DNA of 64,000 bases from Sphingobacterium sp. SYP-B4668. Its GTDB lineage: Bacteria; Bacteroidota; Bacteroidia; Sphingobacteriales; Sphingobacteriaceae. The stretch spans positions 992,001 to 1,056,000 of the forward strand of contig NZ_CP115483.1 in assembly GCF_027627455.1 (NCBI RefSeq), given 5' to 3'. The position numbers were made by a program, and so were the translations under genes. Positions 1 to 8,850 of this stretch are shown piece after piece. The notes beneath the pieces are model-generated. The model was not told where the DNA came from. It ran no database searches and saw only the letters and a list, made by a program, of their open reading frames with translations. Within the stretch, counting starts at the first letter, position 1. Each line of letters starts with the position of its first letter.

Positions 1-2
1 AA

Positions 3-1907
3 TACGGGGAGAGTGACAACGTATCCTACTCTGATGATGGCGGACAGATGTATTCCTTCGGTGGGGGCGGTGACGATTTTTCGGGAGAGGGAGTCATTGG
101 ACGACCTAAGGCTATTAACTCCGGGCTCATGTTCTCTGATAAGACCAAGGATGGAAAACATAAGCTAAATCTTAGCTATAAATATGGTAAGATTGAACAT
201 GATGGGACCGAGTCCACCTTTAGTCAGAACAACTTGCAAGATGGGGTACAGTACACAAATGCCAATAGGGATATAGCTGCAGATAAAGACAGGCAAAAAT
301 TTAACCTTAAATATGATCTGCAATTTGACTCCTTGACGAGTTTAATGATTACAGGAAATGCTTCACGGGACAATATTTGGAACAGTATGTCCAATAATTC
401 TACGACGTTAGATCGAAACTTAGATTCGCTCAATACCAGTAGATCCATTGATATTAGCGATCGTAAGGTCGAAAGTCTCAACGCAAGGGCATTGTTCACA
501 CGAAAGTTTCTAAAGAAGGGAAGGTCCATCACACTTGGGCTTAGCATCAATAACAACGAAAGCGATGGGGTAGGTACATTGTATTCCAATACGACAATAT
601 TCGAGAATAACCCCCTAAAGAGCCCAATCATTGTGGATCAACAGAAAAAGAATGAACAGCAATCCACCACAAAAGGAGGTAGTCTTTCCTATACCGAACC
701 CCTAACGAGCGAATTGAACTTGACATTGAATTATAGCTTGACACGAAATGATAATTCCTCATTGTCGAAATCTTTCAATAAGAATGAAGGCACAGGAGAT
801 TATGATATCTTGGATCCCATCTTTAGTAATGACTACGATTTTAATAGAACGAGCAATGGTTATCGAGTAGCGTTGAACCTAAACAATGATAAAATTTGGG
901 CCAATCTCACCAATAATTTAAACAACGATCGGTTGCACCAACAGAACAACTCGAACTCGGATAAGTTGACGCGTTCATTTTTGACATACAATCCTTCATT
1001 GTCGATGTCCTATAAATTGAGTAGTGCCTCCAATATCTATTTTAACTACAGCGGGCGGAATCAATTACCTTCGCTTAGTCAAATACAACCTTTGCGAAAT
1101 AATCAAGACCCTATAAACGAGTATCTCGGTAATGAAAATCTTAAGCCTTCGTTTACCAATAGCTTCAATGTCAATTATAATTCATCAAAGTTGCTCACAG
1201 GGTCTTATAGATATATAGGGGGATATTTTCAATTTAATAAGAACGCATTGATTCAAAATATAGATAGTGAGAATGGACTTAACAAGTTTAAATGGGACAA
1301 TTTGAAGGACCATACCAATTTTTCGTGGAACGTGTGGGGAGGGTATTCGTTTAAACTGAGCAAAAAACTCAACATTTCTAACGGACCTCGGGTTTCGATA
1401 AATAGTAACAAAAACTTTAATACGGTTAATGAAGATCTCAATGAGATCAACAGCACAAATTATACTTTTGGATACAATTTTTCAAGGAGCACTACTAAGG
1501 GGCTTGATTTCAATTTGATGTTCTCCCCAGGATATCAGCAGATGACATCGAGTTTACAACCCGATCAACGTAATAATGGCTTTATCTTCAATAGTAACGG
1601 GTCTGTTTCGTACTATCTACCGACAAAAATTAAATTCTATGTGGATTACAATTATGTGTACCAAGCGGGGACAGATGCAATGCCCGATAATTTCGAGCAA
1701 TTTTTGGTGCATCCGGGTATTAGTAAGAAATTCCTGAAAAACGAATCCCTAGCACTCGATTTTGTGGTTAATGACCTTTTCAATAAAAATACGGGATTCA
1801 GTAGGTCCGTTAGCAATACTTTCTTTACCGAAAGAAGGTCGGATACCATCCGAAGGTACTATATGCTAAAGGTATCTTGGGATTTTACTAAAATGTTTGT
1901 TAATTAA
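3..1907 (+). CDS. Outer-membrane beta-barrel (TonB-dependent receptor-like) protein, 5' truncated
   Basis: The reading frame is open from base 3, so the gene enters from the left edge and only its C-terminal 634 residues are present. The sequence is rich in alternating aromatic/polar beta-strands and Asn/Ser, typical of a large outer-membrane barrel. It contains the GNENLKPS stretch (the NPNLKPE-like motif of this receptor class) preceded by a PSLSQIQPL segment, which fits the C-terminal barrel domain of Bacteroidota 'outer membrane beta-barrel' receptors (OMP_b-brl_3 type). The usual N-terminal carboxypeptidase-regulatory and plug domains would lie upstream of the window. The GLPGLI gene starts 14 bp downstream, a common pairing that suggests co-transcription. 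The substrate cannot be read from the sequence. Confidence 0.85.
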   Translation, partial: YGESDNVSYSDDGGQMYSFGGGGDDFSGEGVIGRPKAINSGLMFSDKTKDGKHKLNLSYKYGKIEHDGTESTFSQNNLQDGVQYTNANRDIAADKDRQKFNLKYDLQFDSLTSLMITGNASRDNIWNSMSNNSTTLDRNLDSLNTSRSIDISDRKVESLNARALFTRKFLKKGRSITLGLSINNNESDGVGTLYSNTTIFENNPLKSPIIVDQQKKNEQQSTTKGGSLSYTEPLTSELNLTLNYSLTRNDNSSLSKSFNKNEGTGDYDILDPIFSNDYDFNRTSNGYRVALNLNNDKIWANLTNNLNNDRLHQQNNSNSDKLTRSFLTYNPSLSMSYKLSSASNIYFNYSGRNQLPSLSQIQPLRNNQDPINEYLGNENLKPSFTNSFNVNYNSSKLLTGSYRYIGGYFQFNKNALIQNIDSENGLNKFKWDNLKDHTNFSWNVWGGYSFKLSKKLNISNGPRVSINSNKNFNTVNEDLNEINSTNYTFGYNFSRSTTKGLDFNLMFSPGYQQMTSSLQPDQRNNGFIFNSNGSVSYYLPTKIKFYVDYNYVYQAGTDAMPDNFEQFLVHPGISKKFLKNESLALDFVVNDLFNKNTGFSRSVSNTFFTERRSDTIRRYYMLKVSWDFTKMFVN

Positions 1908-1921
1908 GAAAGTGTCCAGTC

Positions 1922-2713
1922 ATGCAGATAATTAAGATTTCCATTCTCATACTTTTTGTACTGATTACCAAACTTAGTTTTGGACAGTATACGTTGTTCC
2001 CTAAGACAGGGACTATTACATACGACAAGACCATTTATCTTCAGAATATGCTGACCAAACAGCTCTATGCCAAATCCGAGGGAATGACGCGTCAATGGTA
2101 TGATCAGTTGAAGGACAAATTGCCGGGAAGCGTCGTACAGAAGAAGTCGCTTAAGTTTGACAAAGATCAGTATGTCTTTGAAAATATCAAGACAGAGATA
2201 GATCCACAGGCTAAGTTTTTTATGGAAGCCCATGCAATTACTGGAGATGGTATTGTTCATGTTAATTTGACCAATAAGAAATACAGGCGGTTTCAGAGCT
2301 TTGCAGGAGACGATCTGGTCATTGAAGATTCTATATTGGGTGTTAAGTGGAAGATAACCGATGAGTATCGTGATATAGCAGGCTATGAATGTAGGCGAGC
2401 GAATGGCTTGACCCAAGATTCGTTGTATGTGATTGGATACTATACCAATGAAATTCCGATTAGTGGTGGGCCTGAATCTATCGGCGGTCTACCGGGCATG
2501 ATAATGGGATTGGTAGTCCCGTACGACCATGTGTCGTACTTTGCTTCCAAGGTGGAATTTTCCAACACGGTGACCTATGACCTTTCTGTATTTGAAAAGA
2601 AGAAAAATAAATTCATGAAGCGTAATGAGGTCGAGACTCGATTTAGACAGATGCTAGAAAACTTTTTAGGAAAGGAGATGGTCGGATATCTTATTCAGTA
2701 TTTTCTATTATAA
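1922..2713 (+). CDS. GLPGLI family exported protein
   Basis: A protein of 263 residues with a signal peptide (hydrophobic residues 5-20, likely cleavage after SFG at about 21). The family signature is visible as GGLPGMIMGL at residues 188-197, with the family's typical preceding SGGPES turn. GLPGLI proteins are a Bacteroidota-specific exported family of unknown biochemical function, often encoded directly after a TonB-dependent or barrel protein, as here (14-bp gap). Probably periplasmic or surface-associated and working with the upstream receptor; that is inference from gene order. Its stop codon TAA forms the first three bases of the long terminator stem at 2711-2764. Family assignment is firm, function is not. 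Confidence 0.9.
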   Translation: MQIIKISILILFVLITKLSFGQYTLFPKTGTITYDKTIYLQNMLTKQLYAKSEGMTRQWYDQLKDKLPGSVVQKKSLKFDKDQYVFENIKTEIDPQAKFFMEAHAITGDGIVHVNLTNKKYRRFQSFAGDDLVIEDSILGVKWKITDEYRDIAGYECRRANGLTQDSLYVIGYYTNEIPISGGPESIGGLPGMIMGLVVPYDHVSYFASKVEFSNTVTYDLSVFEKKKNKFMKRNEVETRFRQMLENFLGKEMVGYLIQYFLL

Positions 2714-2764
2714 GTAATAACAAAGAAATGGCGCCAACAGGCGCCATTTCTTTGTTATTACTTA
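2711..2764. terminator. Bidirectional terminator: 25-bp perfect inverted repeat containing both stop codons
   Basis: Perfect 25-bp arms at 2711-2735 and 2740-2764 with a 4-base loop (AACA). The stem holds the TAA stop of the GLPGLI gene (2711-2713) in one arm and the TAA stop of tex (complement of 2758-2760) in the other, so both convergent transcripts end in the same hairpin. The outer stem is AT-rich, giving U-rich 3' sides in both directions. Confidence 0.85.
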
Positions 2765-4995
2765 AACTTGCTGGCGAGCGCAGCAAGCTTGGAGGCCATG
2801 TCCGTTTGCGGATTCTCGCGTTGTCGTGGATTGCCTGAAAATTCTTTTTTCTTGGTTTTAGGGACCATTTTTTCATCTGATTTCATGGTCAACCCTATCC
2901 TGTTTCTTTTTTCATCCACCTCTGTTACGGTTACATTTACCTTCTGTTGCACCTTTACGACTTCATGGGGGTCTGAAATAAATCTGTTGGCCAATTGGCT
3001 TAAGTGAACAAGACCGTCTTGATGGACACCTATGTCTACGAATGCTCCAAAATTGGTAATATTGGTCACGATACCTGGCAGTTTCATCCCGATTCTAAGG
3101 TCCGAAATACTATTCACACCGTCGGTGAAAGAGAATGTTTCAAATTGATCACGTGGATCTAGTCCCGGCTTTGCCAATTCGGATATGATATCCTTTAACG
3201 TCGGCAATCCTACTTCTTCTGAAACGTATTCTTTCAATGAAATGGATTTACGAAGATCTTCATTTTTCAATAAATCGGATACATTCTTACCAAGGTCACC
3301 TGCTATTTTCTCGACCAGCGGATAGCGCTCTGGATGCACCGCTGAGGCATCCAATGGATTTTCTGCATTCCGGATTCTTAAGAAACCCGCTGCTTGCTCA
3401 AATGCCTTATCTCCCAAACGAGGTACTTTTTTTAATTCTTTTCTCGATTTGAAAGGTCCGTTAGCAACCCTGTAATTGACAATCTGTTGGGCCAGTGAGG
3501 GGCCTAGACCGGATACGTATGACAAGATCTGCTTTGAAGCGGTGTTTAGTTCCACCCCTACGGCATTTACACAACTGATGACCGTATCATCCAATGCCGT
3601 TTGTAGTTTGTTTTGGTCGACATCGTGTTGATATTGTCCTACACCAATCGATTTAGGGTCAATCTTGACTAATTCGGCAAGTGGGTCCATGAGTCGTCTC
3701 CCTATCGACACTGCACCACGTACCGTCACGTCGTGGTCTGGAAATTCTTCACGCGCAGTATCGGATGCTGAATAGATGGAAGCACCACTTTCATTGACCA
3801 TGACAAGGGTTACATTTTGTAGGCTCAACTTGCGGACAAATTCTTCTGTCTCACGCCCAGCAGTACCATTGCCAATAGCGATGGCTTCTATTTTGTGCTT
3901 CTCGACTAGATGCTGCACCGTTTTGGCAGCCTCAGCAGCTCCACCAGCCCCCGTATGAGGGAATATAGCCGTATTCTCCAAGAGCGTGCCTTGTTCATCG
4001 AGCACCACCGTCTTGCACCCTGTCCGGAACCCAGGGTCTATAGCTAATAACCTTTTTTGCCCTAGAGGTGCTGCCAATAACAACTGTCTAACATTGTCTG
4101 CAAATACCTTTATGGCTTCTTCATCAGCTTTTTGTCTGGTAACTACGCGTATCTCAGTCTCCATCGAAGGTTTGAGTAAGCGCTTGTATCCGTCTAACAG
4201 CGCTAGCCTTACTTGTGTGGCTGCTGGATTTGCAGCTTTAACGTAAAGTGAGTCGATAGCAGGTATTACATCTTCCTCCGAAATATCTATATCCAGGTAT
4301 AGGAGTTCTTCTTTTTCTCCGCGACGCATAGCTAGGACACGATGTGAGGGGGCATCTTTCAAGGATTCTGACCATTCAAAGTAATCTTTGTATTTCTGTG
4401 CTGCTTCTTCTTTCCCAGGCACTACTCGAGATAGAAAACTACTTTTTTCCAAGAAAGCCTTACGAGTCTTAGCGCGTACAATTGCATCCTCCGCTATTGT
4501 TTCGGCAATGATATCTCTAGCACCAGCAAGTGCTTCTTCTATACTATTTACCCCTTTGGCTTCATCTATTAATGATGCCGCAAGCGATTCAAAATCATTA
4601 CTTTCTTGTAAAAGAATAAGATCCGATAAGGGTTGAAGACCCTTCTCGCGCGCAATACTGGCACGAGTCCTACGCTTAGGTTTATAGGGGAGGTATATAT
4701 CCTCCAAATTAGACATCGTCTCCGCAGAGAGAACCAGCTTCTCCAACTCTGCGGTTAATTTGCCTTGTTCGGTAATCGATTTTAGCACGGCTTCTTTACG
4801 TTTTTCCAAGTCCCTTAGTTGTTGGGCACGGTCGCGTATGGCCGTAATTTGAACCTCATCCAAACTGCCTGTCATCTCCTTACGGTAACGGGCTATAAAG
4901 GGTACCGTGGCTCCTTCATCTAATAATCCAAGGGTAGTGCGAACTTGTCTATCACTAATGGATAGCTCATTCGAAATGACGATTTCGTGTGACAT
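2758..4995 (-). CDS. tex: Tex-family RNA-binding transcription accessory protein
   Basis: A 745-residue protein matching the full Tex architecture: N-terminal helical region with the RYRKEMTGSLDE motif near residue 35, a YqgF/RNase H-like domain in the middle (LLAIDPGFRTGCKT about residue 318), helix-hairpin-helix repeats (YVSGLGPSLAQQIVNYR then FKSRKELKKVPRLG) and a C-terminal S1 RNA-binding domain (GIVTNITNFGAFVDIG, about residues 640-705). The S1 domain is followed by a basic tail. Tex is a cytoplasmic nucleic-acid-binding factor linked to transcription and RNA metabolism. Length is normal for the family. It is transcribed alone, convergent with the GLPGLI gene, and ends in the shared 25-bp hairpin. 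The ATG at 4995 opens directly into the conserved N-terminus. Confidence 0.95.
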   Translation of the reverse strand: MSHEIVISNELSISDRQVRTTLGLLDEGATVPFIARYRKEMTGSLDEVQITAIRDRAQQLRDLEKRKEAVLKSITEQGKLTAELEKLVLSAETMSNLEDIYLPYKPKRRTRASIAREKGLQPLSDLILLQESNDFESLAASLIDEAKGVNSIEEALAGARDIIAETIAEDAIVRAKTRKAFLEKSSFLSRVVPGKEEAAQKYKDYFEWSESLKDAPSHRVLAMRRGEKEELLYLDIDISEEDVIPAIDSLYVKAANPAATQVRLALLDGYKRLLKPSMETEIRVVTRQKADEEAIKVFADNVRQLLLAAPLGQKRLLAIDPGFRTGCKTVVLDEQGTLLENTAIFPHTGAGGAAEAAKTVQHLVEKHKIEAIAIGNGTAGRETEEFVRKLSLQNVTLVMVNESGASIYSASDTAREEFPDHDVTVRGAVSIGRRLMDPLAELVKIDPKSIGVGQYQHDVDQNKLQTALDDTVISCVNAVGVELNTASKQILSYVSGLGPSLAQQIVNYRVANGPFKSRKELKKVPRLGDKAFEQAAGFLRIRNAENPLDASAVHPERYPLVEKIAGDLGKNVSDLLKNEDLRKSISLKEYVSEEVGLPTLKDIISELAKPGLDPRDQFETFSFTDGVNSISDLRIGMKLPGIVTNITNFGAFVDIGVHQDGLVHLSQLANRFISDPHEVVKVQQKVNVTVTEVDEKRNRIGLTMKSDEKMVPKTKKKEFSGNPRQRENPQTDMASKLAALASKFK

Positions 4996-5026
4996 AAACG
5001 AATATTGTAGTACATTAAAACCAAAA

Positions 5027-5048
5027 GCTGTTGGGTTTAGCCAACAGC
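5027..5048 (-). terminator. Candidate terminator of tatA
   Basis: An 8-bp perfect stem (5027-5034 with 5041-5048, loop of 6) followed on the minus strand by a T-rich stretch (TTTTGGTTTT). It lies 225 bp beyond the tatA stop and just upstream of tex, so it would end tatA transcription and insulate tex. A T-run also exists on the plus side, but no plus-strand gene ends here. Position supports the call; the distance from tatA weakens it. Confidence 0.45.
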
Positions 5049-5273
5049 CTTATCGTATTTTTTGTAAACTTAGATAAAATGCATTGCATTCACGAGTGCC
5101 TAATAGAAAAAATGGTAGATAGTAATTTTAATTTTTTCCACACATGTTCTTATCTATTAGCGCCCTGGTTGGCTTTGCTGTGATAACCAATAGGATTCAT
5201 TGATTTTGAAAACCAACCCACCAATTTTCCATGCTATAGATTGAAGCCCATAGTAGGGAACAGTAGTGTGAAA

Positions 5274-5771
5274 TTAAGCGTCTTTAGTTTGTGGTTTGCT
5301 TTCTAAGGAGTCAATTTCATCAGTATGTCCCTGTGTTTTTTCTACTGATGCTTCTGATCCGCTGTCCGTATTGCTGGCAAAATTATCCTTATAACCATAG
5401 TTGTAGTGCTCCGCATGTGGGTCATAGTCAGGCTGGCGGCCTGGGTCGTGTTGATAAGTCCCTTCAGGTGCTGAGAATTGGGGTGTTTTCTTTTCTTCAG
5501 ATGTTGTGTCGGTAGAAGCCGTTTCTACTTCTTCTGTAACAGATGAGGAAGGTACTTCTGCTGTTTTTTTCTCATCTACGTCTTTCTCAAAGTTATTGAT
5601 TTGATCTGATATTTCACGTTTGATGCCTTCAGATGCATCTTTAAATTCACGAATCCCTTTTCCCAGCCCACGTGCCAATTCAGGAAGTTTTTTGCCTCCA
5701 AAAAGTAACAACAAAACGATTACGATTAGAATCATTTCTTGTGTGCCAATGTTTAAAAATGCTAATGTCAT
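5274..5771 (-). CDS. tatA: Twin-arginine translocase subunit TatA with long acidic tail
   Basis: A 165-residue protein. Residues 1-60 are a textbook TatA/TatE: a short N-terminus, one membrane helix (about residues 11-24), the FGGKKLPELARGLGKGI hinge and amphipathic helix, then a charged helix. TatA oligomers form the protein-conducting element for folded substrates carrying a twin-arginine signal. Residues 70-165 are an acidic, Ser/Thr/Glu-rich low-complexity tail with a Tyr/His patch. Many TatA proteins are about 60-90 residues, so the tail is long. No tatC is adjacent. The gene stands alone on the minus strand, divergent from the MATE exporter. Confidence 0.92.
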   Translation of the reverse strand: MTLAFLNIGTQEMILIVIVLLLLFGGKKLPELARGLGKGIREFKDASEGIKREISDQINNFEKDVDEKKTAEVPSSSVTEEVETASTDTTSEEKKTPQFSAPEGTYQHDPGRQPDYDPHAEHYNYGYKDNFASNTDSGSEASVEKTQGHTDEIDSLESKPQTKDA

Positions 5772-5937
5772 GTGTGACGAAATTTTATTTGTATTTATAA
5801 TCTTTAGAACTAAGGTAAGTGTAAATTGTGTTAATGTCCAACAAGATTTTGTAATTATTGTGTGATTTTAACAAAACATGAATATGAATAGGACCATATT
5901 AGGACTTTCAATTAACGATTCCCAACATAAACTTTTC

Positions 5938-5945
5938 TATTTTTG
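5938..5945 (+). promoter_or_regulatory. Candidate -7 box for the MATE gene
   Basis: TATTTTTG matches the Bacteroidota -7 consensus TAnnTTTG and lies 16 bp before the ATG at 5962. No clear TTG -33 element is seen at the expected 19-21 bp spacing, so the call is tentative. Confidence 0.35.
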
Positions 5946-5961
5946 CTGAAATTTTTTCGAT

Positions 5962-7323
5962 ATGTTGGGTAGGATAAAATCTTATAAACCGTACTACTGG
6001 AGTACGTTTTTGCTTGCAGGACCTGTGGTTGTCTCCCAGTTGGGGCATACATTGGTCCAAACTGCAGATACCGTTATTGTTGGACATTTTGCCGGGACTA
6101 TTCCATTAGCCGCTGTATCTTTGGTACATAGCGTTTTTATGGTGGTACTGGTCGTTGGCTTGGGTATCGCTTATGGATTGACGCCTCTTATTGCACAAGA
6201 AAATGGACGTGGTAATAAAGAGGGATGCGCCAAGTTACTATCCAATAGTCTCTGGTTGAATGTTATAGCTGGTCTTCTCTTATATTGTTTGGTATATTAT
6301 GGCTCTATGTACGCGGTCGAGCATTTGGATCAAGATCCTCGAGTTGTGAAAGAGGCCAAGCCTTACCTTTTCTTGTTGAGCCTGTCGATTTTACCTTTGA
6401 TGGTCTTTAATACCTTTAAGCAATTTGCCGAAGGATTGGGCTTTACAAAGCAAGCGATGAACATCACCATATGGGGGAACATATTAAATATTATCCTAGC
6501 TATCATACTGGTAAAAGGAATGTTTGGCTTGCCTGCACTTGGGATAAGAGGGGTAGGGATAGCCACCTTAATAGACCGTGTAATGATGATGGTGGTGATG
6601 AGTGCTTATGTCATGAAATCGCCCGTATTTAGGCCTTATATTCAGTATTTCAAAGTTCGATATCTGAATCGAGAAAAGCTTTGGAATATCCTCAAGATAG
6701 GGGCGCCGGTCGCGATGCAGTATGTTTTTGAAATCGGTGCTTTTGCGGGGGCGGCATTAATTGCAGGAAAGATTAGTGCTGAAGCACAGGCCTCTCATCA
6801 GGTAGCCATTACACTGGCAGCTATGACCTATATGATGGCTAGCGGTATCGCTTCAGCAGCTACGATTAAAACGGGGAACAGTTTTGGAAATAAGAACTAC
6901 TTCCGATTGCAGCGATTTGCTGCCTCATCTTATCTCCTCGTGCTTATTTTTATGTTAATAGCCGCTGCGGTTTTTGCAATCTTTAATCAATATTTACCCT
7001 ATTTAATCACCGATGATGTAGCAGTCGTCGCAATTGCAGCGCAACTATTGATTATAGCGGGATTCTTTCAATTGTTCGATGGCACACAAGTGGTGGGGCT
7101 TGGTATCCTAAGAGGAATGGGAGATGTAAATGTGCCTACTTTTATTACTTTTATCGCATACTGGATAGTGGGACTACCTATTGGATATGTATTAGGGATA
7201 GAACTCGGTTGGGGCGTGAAGGGAGTGTGGTACGGATTGACATTGGGGTTGTTGACTTCATCTTTATTGCTGTACGCTCGCTACAGAGCTGTCATTGGCA
7301 AATACCTTTTGCAAAAGGATTAG
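5962..7323 (+). CDS. MATE family multidrug/toxin efflux transporter
   Basis: A 453-residue polytopic membrane protein with about 12 predicted helices. It begins with the MATE-type first helix (GPVVVSQLGHTLVQTADTVIVG) and has the matching second-half repeat around residue 250 (GAPVAMQYVFEIGAFAGAALIAG). MATE proteins export cationic drugs and metabolites using a Na+ or H+ gradient; NorM is the best-known member. Length and the two-fold repeat are normal. It is a single-gene unit, divergent from tatA, with a bidirectional terminator 27 bp after its stop. Substrate specificity cannot be inferred. Confidence 0.92.
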   Translation: MLGRIKSYKPYYWSTFLLAGPVVVSQLGHTLVQTADTVIVGHFAGTIPLAAVSLVHSVFMVVLVVGLGIAYGLTPLIAQENGRGNKEGCAKLLSNSLWLNVIAGLLLYCLVYYGSMYAVEHLDQDPRVVKEAKPYLFLLSLSILPLMVFNTFKQFAEGLGFTKQAMNITIWGNILNIILAIILVKGMFGLPALGIRGVGIATLIDRVMMMVVMSAYVMKSPVFRPYIQYFKVRYLNREKLWNILKIGAPVAMQYVFEIGAFAGAALIAGKISAEAQASHQVAITLAAMTYMMASGIASAATIKTGNSFGNKNYFRLQRFAASSYLLVLIFMLIAAAVFAIFNQYLPYLITDDVAVVAIAAQLLIIAGFFQLFDGTQVVGLGILRGMGDVNVPTFITFIAYWIVGLPIGYVLGIELGWGVKGVWYGLTLGLLTSSLLLYARYRAVIGKYLLQKD

Positions 7324-7350
7324 TGTTTCGGTTTCACAATATTTAAAGAA

Positions 7351-7381
7351 AAAGCGGCTTATTATTTAGATAAGCCGCTTT
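7351..7381. terminator. Bidirectional terminator between MATE and E2 genes
   Basis: Perfect 12-bp arms (7351-7362 and 7370-7381) with a 7-base loop. The GC core AGCGGCTT is flanked by A-rich and T-rich ends on both sides, so it can terminate both convergent transcripts. Confidence 0.8.
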
Positions 7382-7387
7382 CATCTT

Positions 7388-8755
7388 TTAGATGACTCTG
7401 TTGGTATCCCATTGTTCTAAATAATCTGCCACTCTCCTTAAGAAAGTCCCGCCCAAAGCGCCATCAATAACACGATGGTCATACGACATGGACAAATACA
7501 TGATGTGGCGTATTCCAATCATATCACCAAACTCGGTTTCGATGACAGCAGGCTTTTTAGTAATTGTACCCACTGCTATTATCGCAGCTTGGGGCTGATT
7601 GATAATAGGAGTTCCCATAATATTTCCAAATGCACCGATATTGGTGAAAGTAAAGGTACCACCCTGCGTGTCATCTGGTTTTAATTTGTTGGCACGCGCC
7701 CTTGTTGCCAGATCGTTGACCGATTTACTGAGTCCCACTAAGCTAAGTTGGTCAGCATTTTTAATAACAGGTACAATCAGATTCCCAGTCGGTAAAGCTG
7801 CAGCCATCCCGATGTTGATATTTTTTCTTTTGATGATTTTAGAACCATCTACTGATACGTTGACCATGGGGAAGTCTTTCAATGCCTTGCTGACCGCCTC
7901 GATAAAAAGTGGGGTAAAAGTTATATTCTCGCCTTCTCTCTTCTTGTAAGCATCTTTCATTTTGTTACGCCAATTGACCATATTCGTCACATCGGCTTCC
8001 ACAAATGAGCATACATGTGGAGAGGTTTGCACACTTTTTACCATATGGTCGGCAATGAGTTTGCGCATGCGGTCCATTTCGATGATTTCATCTCCCGCTG
8101 AAGTAATGGTATGCGTTGGTTGGACACTTGCCTGTTCTGAAGACGTTGGTTTGGCTGCTATTGACACGTTGGCCGTTGCCACCGGAGAGGATGTCTTACG
8201 TTGTTGTAAGTAGTTAAGTACATCTTGTTTGGTCAATCTACCATCATTCGCGGTGCCCGGGATACTATCTAATTCTTGTTGCGTGAGTCCCTCTTCATTA
8301 GCAATATTTCGTACCAATGGTGAGTAAAAGCGGATACTATTGGATGCTATTGGTCTATTTTGCTGTGTAGATGTTTCTAATTGTGTTATTCCTGGAATAT
8401 CCGTTTCTTGGATTTCTGCTGCAGGGCTTGTCGTTTCAGAAGTTTCATATTCTTCTTTCACTAAGGTTGGGGTAGCAGCAGCTTCCTGTATTTCTGTACT
8501 AGTGTTCGTTTCACCTTCAATCTCTAAAATTGCTATAGTATCACCTACCTGCGCAACTTGTCCATCTTGAAACTTCTTCTCTTTAAGAACTCCTGCCACA
8601 GGTGATGGGACGTCCGAATCTACCTTATCTGTCGCAACCTCCACAATTGGTTCATCTTCACCGATCCAATCACCTGGTTCTTTTAACCACTTGGTGATAG
8701 TGGCTTCGGATACACTTTCTCCCATTTTGGGAAGAGTTAAATTATATAGTGCCAT
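7388..8755 (-). CDS. 2-oxo acid dehydrogenase E2 component (dihydrolipoamide acyltransferase)
   Basis: A 455-residue E2 with the standard three parts. The N-terminal lipoyl domain carries the lipoylated lysine in the VATDKVDSD motif (Lys44). After a Pro/Thr/Glu-rich linker comes an E3/E1-binding domain (about residues 143-183, SPLVRNIANEEG...GRLTKQDVL). The C-terminal catalytic domain ends with the active-site motif DHRVIDG (His about 427, Asp about 431). It transfers an acyl group from E1 to CoA in the core of a pyruvate, 2-oxoglutarate or branched-chain 2-oxoacid complex. One lipoyl domain and the overall pattern resemble branched-chain-type E2s, but no E1 or E3 gene is adjacent to settle it. 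It lies 95 bp downstream of cinA on the same strand. Confidence 0.9.
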   Translation of the reverse strand: MALYNLTLPKMGESVSEATITKWLKEPGDWIGEDEPIVEVATDKVDSDVPSPVAGVLKEKKFQDGQVAQVGDTIAILEIEGETNTSTEIQEAAATPTLVKEEYETSETTSPAAEIQETDIPGITQLETSTQQNRPIASNSIRFYSPLVRNIANEEGLTQQELDSIPGTANDGRLTKQDVLNYLQQRKTSSPVATANVSIAAKPTSSEQASVQPTHTITSAGDEIIEMDRMRKLIADHMVKSVQTSPHVCSFVEADVTNMVNWRNKMKDAYKKREGENITFTPLFIEAVSKALKDFPMVNVSVDGSKIIKRKNINIGMAAALPTGNLIVPVIKNADQLSLVGLSKSVNDLATRARANKLKPDDTQGGTFTFTNIGAFGNIMGTPIINQPQAAIIAVGTITKKPAVIETEFGDMIGIRHIMYLSMSYDHRVIDGALGGTFLRRVADYLEQWDTNRVI

Positions 8756-8850
8756 TTGTATTATTCGTTGTCAAACTACTAAGTTAATTATTTATTGCGT
8801 TAGTTCTAGTGAACAGAATAAAATATTGAAATATTGATATTTTCAATACT

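Noticed and set aside
1904..2416. A 170-residue minus-strand ORF opposite the GLPGLI gene
   Set aside because: Complete overlap with a well-supported gene and no recognisable protein features; a shadow frame.
8825..8849. AT-only imperfect hairpin after cinA as a terminator
   Set aside because: The stem contains almost no GC and has a bulge, so stability is doubtful; cinA and the E2 gene may be co-transcribed.
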